A DNA stretch of 64,000 bases from Clostridium sp. Marseille-P3244 (GTDB taxonomy: Bacteria; Bacillota; Clostridia; Lachnospirales; Lachnospiraceae). The position numbers were made by a program, and so were the translations under genes. Numbering within the stretch: position 1 is the stretch's first letter; each line of letters starts with the position of its first letter. The DNA lies in contig NZ_LT635549.1 of assembly GCF_900120155.1 (NCBI RefSeq), positions 124,001-188,000 on the forward strand. Direction: 5' to 3'. The notes under the pieces were generated by a model. That model saw only the letters and a list, made by a program, of their open reading frames with translations, was not told where the DNA came from and did not search any database. Shown piece by piece: positions 6,725 to 15,660 of this stretch.

Positions 6725-9016
6725 TTATGTTCTCCGTTTCTTCCTGGATCTGATCCACGCTTCTACACGGAAACAGATACCGCGCACGAATTCATCCTCC
6801 GCCTCTGAAGATCCCTCCGGCCCATAGGCCGCCCGCCTTACTGTCTCTGTCAGCCTGACTGCCTCCTGCCTTTCCACACAGGGCAGTTCTTCCGAAAGTT
6901 TCTCCGGAAAATCTACCTCTGTCCCGTCATATCCGGACAGATAACCTGCTGTATGAAGCATACGTATAAATACGGCGAAAATTTCCCGGCATTTCATCTG
7001 CTCTGTTTTTCTTCTTATCCGAAGTTTTCGATAATCCAGAAACAGCGGCAGTAAAATCAAGGTCTCCACGACAACCGTTATGATCACTATGATCAGCTCA
7101 TGATATCTGTCCAGATCGATCTCCGGGAAAAAATCCCAGGCTCCGCCTGTACCCTGCCCCCTCTGCTCTGTCTGCGTAACAGCTGCTTCGCCCGAATTGC
7201 CGGGCAGTTCTATATCCAGAGATATTTCAGACAGAGAGGTTGCAAGAGCCTCGGAATCCAGGCCCGGATAAGATACATCATAACTTCCGTCCGACGCAGG
7301 AGTAACTTCAACAGGGACCCATCCATAGTCTTCCAGAAAGATCTCCGTCCATGCATGCGCATACTCATCCGTCACTTCCGCTGTCCACATGCCGTCCTCT
7401 CTCTGCACAAAATCAGACGGAGGAACGGCGTATCCGGACACATATCGTGCCGGGATTCCGCAAAGCCGGTACATCAGTGTTGCCGCCGAAGCAAAATGCA
7501 CACAGAAACCTTCATGATTGTCAAACAGATAATATTCTACAACATCCTCATTCAAAGGAGCTCTCCCCGGAGTCAGAGTATAGGAGGCATTCTCCCTGAG
7601 AGCGGCAATGATAAAGGCAGTAACTTCATCGACGGGATCGCCGTATCTGTCCCGGCACAGTTCTGTCAGTCTTGGCAGAAGCTCCTCAGGGACCACAGTA
7701 TAGGCATCGGTGATCACCTGCATATACGCCGTCTGGATCTGTTGATACCAGTCCCTCACGGTACGAAAGTCCTCCGGTACATTATCCCAGTTGATATTCA
7801 TTTCACTCTCATCATAAAAATTAAATCCGTACCCGGGACGAACAGATTGAGCGCTGGTCCGGTCGATCCAGCTGCTGTAGTATGGCATATACAGGGTACC
7901 GTAGGACTCGTCAAGATGGCGTACGAACATTGTTCCAGGTTCCACATCTTCTCCTGCTGATGCCATATTCATAGAATAATACAGATTATAATACAGACCA
8001 CTGATCCAGTACTCCCATGTCTCCCAGTTCATGGACAGAGCCATTTCATGGAACAGGGGTGCCTCATCTACAGGCTCCCAGTCACCTCCTGTGTACTCTC
8101 CTCCCGTAAATCCTTTCAGATACAAAGTATCCTCCGGCTGCTGCAGGAGAGTCAGCTGCAGCTGGGATTCCCCTGTCCGGTAATTATTCCCACCGCTTAC
8201 ATGACCATCTGAGACAGACTGCCGGGCCCTTCCTGTCATCCTCTGCACGCTCCGGGAGACAACCCCTTCCCCACTGTAGACAAGTTCTGACAGTCCGGAA
8301 CCCCAGAGCGCGGTTATAACTATGGAAACACAGACCAGCACAGCCAGAACTCCACCCATGAGGACACTGCACCTGACCGGCAGGGACCATTTCCGGCTCT
8401 CTTCCGGATGCCGGCTCTTTTCCCCTCGTCTGTTTTCTACAAAGCTTCGGCGAAACACCGGTCTGTCCGCCATATGCATCACCCAGAACAAAATCTGAAA
8501 TACCAGTCCGAGAAGCGTCGGAGCTGCACCTATATGAAGGCCAAAAACCGGAGCTCCCGCCATAATCACTGTAATGGTCAGGTACGGCAGCCAATGGCAT
8601 TTCCAGACCATGTCCAGGATAAAAAAGCAGACAGAAATTACTGTCCCTGCCAGCACAATCAATAATGTAATATTCTCTTCATTCTGTACCCCTGCCTCTG
8701 TCAGACCTGCCATCAAGGCAGATATTTGGACTGTGATCCGGTCTCTTTGGACGCCTGCTAAGACACCGCACGCCATAAAAAGAACTGCAATTTCTATAAA
8801 GAGCCATTTCCTGCGGATACCAAACAATATATACATGCTGAAACAGACCGCAAGGATCACCGGGAAGACCACTCCTTCACGGAAAAATACATGCGGGATC
8901 GGACGGATGACAAGGAGAAGGCCGCAGATCCCCGCAAACAGAACTGCCAGTTCCAGTGCTGACCTCTTGTCTCTGACTGTGCTTTTTCCTGTCATTTTGT
9001 GCCCTGTCTGATCCAT
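6725..9016 (-). CDS. transglutaminase-like membrane protein (TgpA-type)
   Basis: 763 residues. About six TM helices lie in the first 230 residues, followed by a large extracellular region. Its transglutaminase-like core has the nucleophile C505 in GFCVHFASAA, H554 in EYAHAW and an acidic third residue, E570 in GWVPVEVTP (Asp in many homologues). A further TM near 650 and a cytoplasmic tail follow. It ends the MoxR-DUF58-transglutaminase operon, starting 15 bp after the DUF58 stop. Such trios are widespread and thought to act at the envelope; the substrate is unknown. Confidence 0.9.
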   Translation of the reverse strand: MDQTGHKMTGKSTVRDKRSALELAVLFAGICGLLLVIRPIPHVFFREGVVFPVILAVCFSMYILFGIRRKWLFIEIAVLFMACGVLAGVQRDRITVQISALMAGLTEAGVQNEENITLLIVLAGTVISVCFFILDMVWKCHWLPYLTITVIMAGAPVFGLHIGAAPTLLGLVFQILFWVMHMADRPVFRRSFVENRRGEKSRHPEESRKWSLPVRCSVLMGGVLAVLVCVSIVITALWGSGLSELVYSGEGVVSRSVQRMTGRARQSVSDGHVSGGNNYRTGESQLQLTLLQQPEDTLYLKGFTGGEYTGGDWEPVDEAPLFHEMALSMNWETWEYWISGLYYNLYYSMNMASAGEDVEPGTMFVRHLDESYGTLYMPYYSSWIDRTSAQSVRPGYGFNFYDESEMNINWDNVPEDFRTVRDWYQQIQTAYMQVITDAYTVVPEELLPRLTELCRDRYGDPVDEVTAFIIAALRENASYTLTPGRAPLNEDVVEYYLFDNHEGFCVHFASAATLMYRLCGIPARYVSGYAVPPSDFVQREDGMWTAEVTDEYAHAWTEIFLEDYGWVPVEVTPASDGSYDVSYPGLDSEALATSLSEISLDIELPGNSGEAAVTQTEQRGQGTGGAWDFFPEIDLDRYHELIIVIITVVVETLILLPLFLDYRKLRIRRKTEQMKCREIFAVFIRMLHTAGYLSGYDGTEVDFPEKLSEELPCVERQEAVRLTETVRRAAYGPEGSSEAEDEFVRGICFRVEAWIRSRKKRRT

Positions 9017-9031
9017 AATCCTTTCTCCTGT

Positions 9032-10129
9032 CTATATCCGGAATGATCTGTCCGCCAGCTCTTCCTCAAGATTCTCCCTGGAAAACCGGAATATCAGACG
9101 GTTTCCCTTATACCACGACAGATCCGGGGTAAGCCGCATCACCTGACCCGAAGAAATATCTCCCTGTCTGAATCTGTTTTCTTCTTTATCCCTGTTTTCT
9201 CTTTCGTCTCCGCAGAGATCTAAAGTCTGATAGAGCAGACAGATCAGATTCCTGCACTGAATATCATCCTGGACTTCCACCTCAGTTATTCCCAGAGACT
9301 CCTTCTTTCTCCAGCTGACGAGAACAGAAGGAAGCGTCCGAAGAAGTCCTGTTACCAGCGCATATAAAAGCGTATAAAAATCATCCTCATCAGGGGCCAG
9401 CGCATTCTCCCCGGCGTACAGATCGAGGAACAGTCTTGCCTGTCCTTTTGTCTCTTCCTCATATTCTTTCACCCATAGCTGTCCGGTTCTGGCAGTCTGG
9501 TTCCAGTGTATATGCCGGATGGAATCCCCGTCCCGGTATTCCCGGATCTGCCGGATCTCATCATACCCGCTGCCGGGGAAAAAGGAATCCTGGCGGTATT
9601 CCTGTCCACTCCCTTCAAAGGCAGTTTCTGTCTCTATCTTCATCCTGTATTTCGAAGGAAATACCACAATCTCCATCTCTCCTCCAGGCTTTGTTTTTCC
9701 GGAAAACAAAGACAGATAATCAAATACTCTCAATCGTTCCATCCGGTATGCATATATTCCACAATGCCTGATCCTGTCCTCCAGAATAAGACCATGCACT
9801 CCAAGGTCACAGTTTCCTTTTACCTTTTTTCTTTTCCCTGACTTTTCCCCCTGCCGGAATATTTTAAATTCCAGCATAAATTTACCCACAGGAAGTTTTC
9901 CGCTGTTGTCTGCGCTTAATTCCCACTGAAAATCCCGCTCTCTTTCTGCCCATACTACGTTTTTCGTGAAAAAAACTTTCAGATGTTTTTTCAGATAAAA
10001 GGACAGAAACAACATGGTTCCCATGAGCAAAAGCTGGGTCAGGAAGACTACCATCAATGCCGGGCTTTCATACATTCCTGCGATGTAATAGACCAGAAAA
10101 AGCAGGAGGAGAAAGGCAAATTTCATCAT
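9032..10129 (-). CDS. DUF58 domain protein
   Basis: 365 residues with two N-terminal TM helices (about 2-45), a beta-rich middle, and the DUF58 signature around GSGYDEIRQIREYRDGDSIR followed by HWNQTARTGQLWVKEYE. DUF58 resembles a von Willebrand A-type fold and is encoded next to MoxR ATPases. It overlaps the MoxR stop by 4 bp (ATGA), so translation is coupled. Role probably as the partner or scaffold of the MoxR ATPase in envelope maturation; this is inferred from context. Confidence 0.92.
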   Translation of the reverse strand: MMKFAFLLLLFLVYYIAGMYESPALMVVFLTQLLLMGTMLFLSFYLKKHLKVFFTKNVVWAERERDFQWELSADNSGKLPVGKFMLEFKIFRQGEKSGKRKKVKGNCDLGVHGLILEDRIRHCGIYAYRMERLRVFDYLSLFSGKTKPGGEMEIVVFPSKYRMKIETETAFEGSGQEYRQDSFFPGSGYDEIRQIREYRDGDSIRHIHWNQTARTGQLWVKEYEEETKGQARLFLDLYAGENALAPDEDDFYTLLYALVTGLLRTLPSVLVSWRKKESLGITEVEVQDDIQCRNLICLLYQTLDLCGDERENRDKEENRFRQGDISSGQVMRLTPDLSWYKGNRLIFRFSRENLEEELADRSFRI

Positions 10130-11082
10130 CTGCGTTCCTCCCCCATCGGTGGCATCTTAACAGAGTCCAGGATCTCTCCCAGTATCTGCTTTTTTGTTTT
10201 TCCTTCCATTCCGGCTGATCCTGACAGAAGGATCCTGTGTGAGGCCACATAAGAGAACTGGCTGCTTACATCACCGGGCGTGACATAATCTCTTCCTTCC
10301 ATCCATGCCCATGCCTTCGCCATTTTTACCAGCGCGATCGTGGCCCTGGGGCTTGCGCCCCTCTCAATATCTGAGCGGCCCCGGGTTGCGCGTACCAGGT
10401 CCAGAATATAATCGTAGATCGCATCTTTCATATAGACCTGATAGATTTCTCTCTGTATCCCAAGCAGCATATTTCCTGTGAGCACGGGCCGGATCTTTTT
10501 GTAGTTTTCTTCGGGGCCAATGCCTTTTGCCATGGCAAGTTCGCTCTCGTAATCCGGATATCCCAGGCTCATACTGATCATAAACCGATCCATCTGCGCT
10601 TCGGGAAGATATTGTGTGCCGGCGGTCCCCGCCGGATTCTGGGTCGCTATAACAAGGAAGGGCTCAGGCACTTCCCTTGTCACCCCGTCCACAGTCACTT
10701 TTCTCTCCTCCATTACTTCCAGAAGCGCTGACTGGGTCTTCGGTGAAGTCCTGTTAATCTCATCCGCTAGGAGCAGATTGCAGAAAACGCTTCCCGGCTG
10801 ATTGACAAACTTTTCTTCTTCCCTGCGGTAGACCGAGAATCCGGTCAGATCTGAAGGAAGGACATCCGGTGTAAACTGGATCCTTTTATAACCAAGCTGC
10901 ATCACCCTTGAAAATGCCATGGCAAGAGTTGTCTTACCCACACCCGGAATATCTTCCAGAAGAACATGCCCATTTGCCAGAAATGTGGTCATGATTTCTT
11001 TTATCTGTTCCCTTTTTCCCAAAATCACACGGTTCACCTGCTCCAATGCCTGCAGAACCGCCGGATGTAATGTTTGTTCCAT
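10126..11082 (-). CDS. MoxR family AAA+ ATPase
   Basis: 318 residues from the chosen ATG. Walker A is GVGKTT (47-52), Walker B LLLADEIN (103-110) and sensor 1 ATQNP (146-150); the AAA lid domain (YILDLVRATR, GASPRATIAL, DYVTPGDV) completes a MoxR-type ATPase. These proteins act as chaperone-like remodelers for DUF58 and vWA partners. The frame extends to 11130, but that start is inside the flavodoxin gene without an RBS; the ATG at 11082 follows a GAGGAAG segment. Confidence 0.93.
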   Translation of the reverse strand: MEQTLHPAVLQALEQVNRVILGKREQIKEIMTTFLANGHVLLEDIPGVGKTTLAMAFSRVMQLGYKRIQFTPDVLPSDLTGFSVYRREEEKFVNQPGSVFCNLLLADEINRTSPKTQSALLEVMEERKVTVDGVTREVPEPFLVIATQNPAGTAGTQYLPEAQMDRFMISMSLGYPDYESELAMAKGIGPEENYKKIRPVLTGNMLLGIQREIYQVYMKDAIYDYILDLVRATRGRSDIERGASPRATIALVKMAKAWAWMEGRDYVTPGDVSSQFSYVASHRILLSGSAGMEGKTKKQILGEILDSVKMPPMGEERR

Positions 11083-11105
11083 TTTTTTAACTGTTCTTCC
11101 TCTGT

Positions 11106-11702
11106 TTATAAGTTCAGTCCTTCGATCCATGCCTGTACATCGGCCTCGTCAGCTCCGGAACGGAACCTTTCGCCTTCCTGCCATTCCCCGGTTCCTGCCA
11201 TCTCTTCCAGAAGATTTCCGCTGTCCCCTATGCTGGAAGAAGCTGATGTACAGAATGGGATCACTGTCTTGCCTGAGAAATCATTATTCTCTACAAAACT
11301 GTCCACCGGCCACGCGGCGATTCCCCACCAGATCGGATATCCGATGAACACGGTGTCGTAGGATTCCCAGTTATCTACTGTTGTTGATACCAGTTCCACA
11401 TCCCTCAGACTCTCATCTTCATGTTCCTGGGTCACACGGCTGTTTTCATCTGTCCAGTCAAGATCTGCGTCCGTATACGGCTCCGCAGGTTCCAGCTCAA
11501 AAAGGTCTCCTCCTGTTGTATCCGCAATGATATTGGCTACTTCTTCTGTATTTCCTGTCGCAGAATAGTAGACCACAAGCACATTGCTGCTCCCTGCGGC
11601 TGTATCTGCCTGCCCGCTTTCCTGATCAGATCCACATCCCGCCATAAGACTCATTGCCGCCGCGCCGACTAAAATCATGGACAATATTTTTTTTACTTTC
11701 AT
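11106..11702 (-). CDS. flavodoxin-domain lipoprotein
   Basis: 199 residues. The signal peptide ends in a lipobox-like SLMAGC (Cys near residue 23), followed by an acidic linker and a flavodoxin fold. The FMN phosphate loop reads YYSATGNTEEVA, IGYPIWWGIAAWPVDSF forms the ring-binding loop, and TSASSSIGDSG follows. An extracytoplasmic flavodoxin probably handles electrons at the membrane surface; partners are unknown. Start taken at MKVKK because GGGAG is 9-10 nt upstream. It ends 24 bp before the MoxR start and may be the first gene of that operon. Confidence 0.88.
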   Translation of the reverse strand: MKVKKILSMILVGAAAMSLMAGCGSDQESGQADTAAGSSNVLVVYYSATGNTEEVANIIADTTGGDLFELEPAEPYTDADLDWTDENSRVTQEHEDESLRDVELVSTTVDNWESYDTVFIGYPIWWGIAAWPVDSFVENNDFSGKTVIPFCTSASSSIGDSGNLLEEMAGTGEWQEGERFRSGADEADVQAWIEGLNL

Positions 11703-11824
11703 TATCATCATTCTCCCTTCACATCAGAATAGTAATCTTTCTCTGTTACACGTTCAGTATATCTGAAAAATAAACGTCTGAGAATTTTCCTTTTGTTAGC
11801 CAGTAAAAACCTCCAAGTAAATAC

Positions 11825-12511
11825 TTATTTCCCTCGATTTTCACGGCTTTTTGCCCTTATCATACCTTTTCGCAGATAATGGCCCGCGAAAACAAAAAAT
11901 CCCATCACCGTGGCATAATCCAGAAGAAAAAATATGAGTGGTTCCGTAAAATCAAAAAACACAAAATGCATCCTCAGGAACATATAACTTAACAGATCCC
12001 GTTTTATAAACGCATAAAATCCATATCCGGCGATCACAAAACCTGACAACTGTGCGGCCAGCCTCCGCGCCGCGGAGGGCTTCCCATACATTTTCCCTGC
12101 TATTCCTGTCATAACACCCCAGTGCAGGCCAAGATGCAGAGACATCAGCGTAAATCCCCAGTAGGCGCTGATCATATGGATCGTCCTGGCAAGACCGCTC
12201 AGCCCTCTGATATCCAGGAACCTGAATACATGCCGGGACAAAATAACGCCGCTGACCATGGATCCGGCCATACAAAGTAAGATCAGTATTACCAGCGCGG
12301 TCTGCACAGACCGGAACAGGGAATACTTCCCTTTCCCGATATTCCCGGTCCATTTCCGGTTCAGAATATGATGGATAATAAAAAGAATAAACATTCCCAT
12401 CCCGATCCACTCGTGGGCCGCGTCTCCTACCATCTCAAAAGACATAAGCAGCAGGAGCGCCACTGTCAAAAGGATATCCACCCCGATTTTTAATTTCTGT
12501 TTCCTCTTCAT
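11825..12511 (-). CDS. DUF4405 / cytochrome b561-like membrane protein
   Basis: 228 residues with about six TM helices. Conserved His in helices (EMVGDAAHEWIGM, FIIHHILNRKW, ARTIHMISAY, LMSLHLGLHWG) resemble bis-heme b ligands of DUF4405/cytochrome b561-like proteins. It is likely a membrane redox or heme protein; heme binding is inferred from the His pattern only. Its start overlaps the MerR gene stop by 4 bp (ATGA), so the regulator probably controls it. Confidence 0.8.
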   Translation of the reverse strand: MKRKQKLKIGVDILLTVALLLLMSFEMVGDAAHEWIGMGMFILFIIHHILNRKWTGNIGKGKYSLFRSVQTALVILILLCMAGSMVSGVILSRHVFRFLDIRGLSGLARTIHMISAYWGFTLMSLHLGLHWGVMTGIAGKMYGKPSAARRLAAQLSGFVIAGYGFYAFIKRDLLSYMFLRMHFVFFDFTEPLIFFLLDYATVMGFFVFAGHYLRKGMIRAKSRENRGK

Positions 12512-12870
12512 GTCCTGTCTCCCGTCTTTTCATTCTGGATCTTAAATCTTAAATAGTCCAGCCTGTCCAGCTGCTTTTCCCTGAAATGGATTTCGTCCAG
12601 AGCGATTCCCCTGCGCTTGTTCAGCATTTCCATCCGCTGTTTTTCTGTATCCTCTCCTTCCAGAAGAAGCCTCATATATTCCTCTACTTCATCATTTTGA
12701 AATCCGATATCATGGAGAGTCATGATCAGACTTAAACGCTCCAGATCCTGATCATCATACTGCCATGCGCCCATGACAGTCTTCACTGTACCACACAGCC
12801 CCCAGCTTTCATATTCTCTTAATACTTCCAGCGGAATCTGGTAACGCTCACTTGCTTCTTTTATCGTCAT
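12508..12870 (-). CDS. MerR-family transcriptional regulator
   Basis: 120 residues. The N-terminal winged helix-turn-helix (MTIKEASERYQIPLEVLREY) and the following wing (WQYDDQDLERLSLI, HDIGFQNDEVEEYM) are typical of MerR. A coiled-coil dimer helix runs from residue 70 to the end. There is no C-terminal ligand domain and no obvious metal-binding Cys pair. Co-translated with the DUF4405 gene; autoregulation is likely by analogy. Confidence 0.88.
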   Translation of the reverse strand: MTIKEASERYQIPLEVLREYESWGLCGTVKTVMGAWQYDDQDLERLSLIMTLHDIGFQNDEVEEYMRLLLEGEDTEKQRMEMLNKRRGIALDEIHFREKQLDRLDYLRFKIQNEKTGDRT

Positions 12871-13042
12871 ACTTGCTCCCTGCCTTTCTCATGGCTACAC
12901 TATATCACCCCCGGAACAACGGGTCTAATGCTTGTTTTTTATTACGCCCCATGCCTCAGCCGTATGTCTTTGCCTCCTTCCTTTTCCCTGTGGGTGGAAA
13001 ATATCGCGCCGCTATGCAGTCTGAGATGACAGGTACATGGAA

Positions 13043-13080
13043 AAGAGGCGGATAACTCCTTTCAGAGTCATCCGCCTCTT
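13043..13080. terminator. bidirectional intrinsic terminator
   Basis: AAGAGGCGGAT (13043-13053) pairs with ATCCGCCTCTT (13070-13080), flanked by AAAA and TTTT. It lies 12 bp after the LysR stop (minus strand). The remainder of 12871-13042 shows no gene; it includes the upstream region of the MerR gene. Confidence 0.85.
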
Positions 13081-13091
13081 TTCCACGCAGA

Positions 13092-13967
13092 TTATTCTTC
13101 CGTTTCCCGGCATTCTTTCATAAAACTGATGAACTGATGCATCGTCCTTGAAACCATCTGTGCCTTTTTCCAGACAAGCACCGCCCCGGTCTCCAGGGAC
13201 GGAGCCAGAGGAATAAATTCCAGATTATCGAACCTGTTCTGGATCCGGAAACAGAATGCCACGCCAATATTGTTTTCCACCATGACTGCTACATTATTGA
13301 TCAGATTAAAAGTCCCGGCAATATGGATCTGATCATAATAATCCCCGAACCATCCTTCTATTTCATTTTTAATAAGAGCCCTCTGTGCCAGGAAGACCGG
13401 TATATCCAGAAGATCCTCCGGCCTGACCGAATCTTTACCCGCAAGTCTTGAATCTTTCCTCACCAGGACCCCCCATCGTTCTTTCCGTGTCAGCCGGATG
13501 AAATTATATTTTGTAATGTCTACCGGCTCCATCAAAAGCCCCATATCCAAAAGGCCTTTGTCCAGCCGCTCTTTAATATCGTCCGCATTGGCTGTATACA
13601 GGTCATACTGAACCAGCGGATGTTTCTTCTGAAAAGCCCGGATTACACCCGCCAGCTCCTGTACGCTGTTGCCCTCTCCGCTCCCGATCGCGATATTGCC
13701 TGACAGTTCTTCTCCTTTCTGGAATTCTCCGGCTGTCTTGTCTGCAAGCTGAACCAGTTCCTGAGCTCTGCGTTTTAACAGCATGCCGTCTTCCGTCAGC
13801 CGGATACTGTGGCTGCTCCGCTGAAGCAGCTTCGTGCCCAGCTCATCCTCCAGCTGCATAAGCTGTCTGGAAAGAGTCGGCTGGGTAATATGGAGGAGTT
13901 CTGCGGCTTTCGTAATGTTCTCTTCTCTGGCCACCATCAGGAAATATCTCAGCACTCTTAATTCCAT
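13092..13967 (-). CDS. LysR-family transcriptional regulator
   Basis: 291 residues. The N-terminal helix-turn-helix reads MELRVLRYFLMVAREENITK followed by AAELLHITQPTLSRQLMQLE, and a periplasmic-binding-like effector domain starts near residue 90 (GNIAIGSGEGNSVQ, PLVQYDLYTANADDI). The ligand is unknown. Upstream (59 bp away, same strand) is the EamA transporter gene, a possible target. Confidence 0.93.
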   Translation of the reverse strand: MELRVLRYFLMVAREENITKAAELLHITQPTLSRQLMQLEDELGTKLLQRSSHSIRLTEDGMLLKRRAQELVQLADKTAGEFQKGEELSGNIAIGSGEGNSVQELAGVIRAFQKKHPLVQYDLYTANADDIKERLDKGLLDMGLLMEPVDITKYNFIRLTRKERWGVLVRKDSRLAGKDSVRPEDLLDIPVFLAQRALIKNEIEGWFGDYYDQIHIAGTFNLINNVAVMVENNIGVAFCFRIQNRFDNLEFIPLAPSLETGAVLVWKKAQMVSRTMHQFISFMKECRETEE

Positions 13968-14026
13968 AATCGTTCACCTCATAACGAGGATAACATCCCA
14001 CAATATTTTTTTCAATTCTTTGTTTT

Positions 14027-14443
14027 TTATAACAAGGCCATCACTACAGTTCCTGACGTCAGCAGAAAAAGTCCGGCCGCTGACCTCCTATCCAGCTTTT
14101 CCCCAAACACAAAATAGGAAAATACAACCGTTACGACCACGCTTAACTTATCGACAGGCGCCACCACACTGGCAGGGCCCTCCTGAAGCGCCCGGTAATA
14201 GCAGAGCCAGGGCGCTCCCGTGGCTGCTCCGGAGAGTATAAGAAACAGAAGGGTCCTGCCGTCAACCGACCAAATCTGATCAAAAGACCCGACGACCCAT
14301 ACCATAATCCAGGAAAACAACAGAATTACAACCGTCCGCACTGCCGTCGCTACAGTCGAATCTGTCCTCCGTATTCCACATTTTGCAAGAACAGATGTCA
14401 GCCCCGCGAAGAAGGCAGAGCCCAGGGCATAGAGCATCCACAT
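14027..14443 (-). CDS. single-domain EamA-family transporter
   Basis: 138 residues with five hydrophobic helices making one EamA (DMT) repeat; the C-terminal motif GEKLDRRSAAGLFLLTSGT is typical. Full-size EamA exporters have two such repeats, so this half-size form should act as a homodimer, as in SMR-like or CRCB-type small transporters. Substrate unknown. Confidence 0.82.
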   Translation of the reverse strand: MWMLYALGSAFFAGLTSVLAKCGIRRTDSTVATAVRTVVILLFSWIMVWVVGSFDQIWSVDGRTLLFLILSGAATGAPWLCYYRALQEGPASVVAPVDKLSVVVTVVFSYFVFGEKLDRRSAAGLFLLTSGTVVMALL

Positions 14444-14488
14444 GATGTGTTCTCACTTCCTTTATAGATTTTCGTCCTAAATGCTGTA

Positions 14489-15037
14489 TCAGCCTGACTG
14501 TCCCGTCCCGTACCTTCCCAGTTCGTACGCCATCCGGGGGAACCGGCTGTTTTTCGTCATGGACGGACTTCCGCATCCTCTGCCAAGTACCATGCCCTGA
14601 TCCTGCAGATCCAGGTACCTCACCAGTGTCCGGTAATGGTTCTCCAAAGCATCAAATGTCCAGTCGTCGCTGTTCCAGGCCACTGCCAGCAGCGCGGACT
14701 TCATCCGTTTCCGGGTGATGCTGCTGTTATAGGAACAGAACCGGTCTACTGCGATCTTCAGCTGGGCGGACATTCCATAGTAATAGAGCGGAGTGGCAAA
14801 AACGATCATATCGGCACTCAGGATCTCCGACCGTATCTTCTGATTCTCATCATGCTGCACGCACGGGCCTTCATAGCCACAGGACACACATCCTGTACAT
14901 GGGGCGATATTCATCTCTGCCAGATCAAACCGGACAACGTTGTGCCCTGCCTCTGTCGCGCCTCTTGTAAATTCTTTCACCAATATATTTGTGGAGCCCC
15001 TTTTATTCGGGCTGCCCTGTAAAACAATAATCTTCAT
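14489..15037 (-). CDS. iron-sulfur flavoprotein / flavodoxin-fold NAD(P)H oxidoreductase
   Basis: 182 residues. The N-terminal GSPNKRGSTN loop binds FMN phosphate. A compact cysteine motif CTGCVSCGYEGPC (CX2CX2CX5C, near residue 48) is the spacing that binds a 4Fe-4S cluster in Isf-type flavoproteins. FATPLYYYGMSAQLKIAVDR is the conserved FMN ring loop. Electrons probably pass from ferredoxin or NAD(P)H to an unknown acceptor. First of three such paralogues in the window. Confidence 0.85.
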   Translation of the reverse strand: MKIIVLQGSPNKRGSTNILVKEFTRGATEAGHNVVRFDLAEMNIAPCTGCVSCGYEGPCVQHDENQKIRSEILSADMIVFATPLYYYGMSAQLKIAVDRFCSYNSSITRKRMKSALLAVAWNSDDWTFDALENHYRTLVRYLDLQDQGMVLGRGCGSPSMTKNSRFPRMAYELGRYGTGQSG

Positions 15038-15049
15038 AAATATTCCCTT

Positions 15050-15572
15050 TCAATTTTCCTCTGCAGAAAGTATAACACATTGTCCGGATCTGGAGGCAAA
15101 TACGGATTCAAACTGTTCCCTGTCATATTCAACCTGCCCGGAGATGGGATCTGCAATGATCACGGTCTGCGGAGTATAACCGATCAGGACCGCGCCGTGG
15201 TCATTTGTTGCCCAGTCCACATATTCTCCGGTTTCCGTATACCACCCCCGGGTCATTCCCCGATCCGCCATCCCGATCGTACACCAGACAATGACCGGAG
15301 TCCCCGCCGATCGTGTAAGAATCGGGGATTTCTCCGTCCGCTTCTGCCGGATCTTCCGCTTCTGCCACATTTTCCATTTCTGTCACATTTTCTGTTTCTG
15401 CCTCTGACGGATCTGACAGATCTGTCTCTAAAGCGGCCTGTTCCTCTGCTGTCAGGATCTCGGCTTTTGTCTGTCTGGCTGAAGACAGATCCAGAATATA
15501 TCCTGTTGTCAGAACACAAGCCAGACTTACTGCCGTTATGATTAACATCTGCTTCCTTTTCTGTATTTTCAT
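15050..15572 (-). pseudogene. degraded C39-like (peptidase_C39_2) membrane-anchored protein
   Basis: Two frames carry parts of one gene. The 5' part (from 15572, MKIQKRKQM) has a signal anchor and an acidic Glu/Ala/Asp-rich linker ending GEIPDSYTIGGDSGHC; the 3' part (to 15050) has the C39_2 C-terminal block (GTPVIVWCTIGMADR, DHGAVLIGYTPQTVIIADP, YDREQFESVF). The frame changes near 15290-15310, and the N-terminal papain-like segment with the catalytic Cys is absent between linker and block. An internal deletion with a frameshift is the simplest reading. Confidence 0.7.
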
Positions 15573-15660
15573 GAGCCATCTCTCCCTGCTGTCTGATCAA
15601 GTTTTCAATCCTGCCGCTGCTTTTCCCGCCCTTCTGTTACAGAATAAGTCTGTCCTGCTG

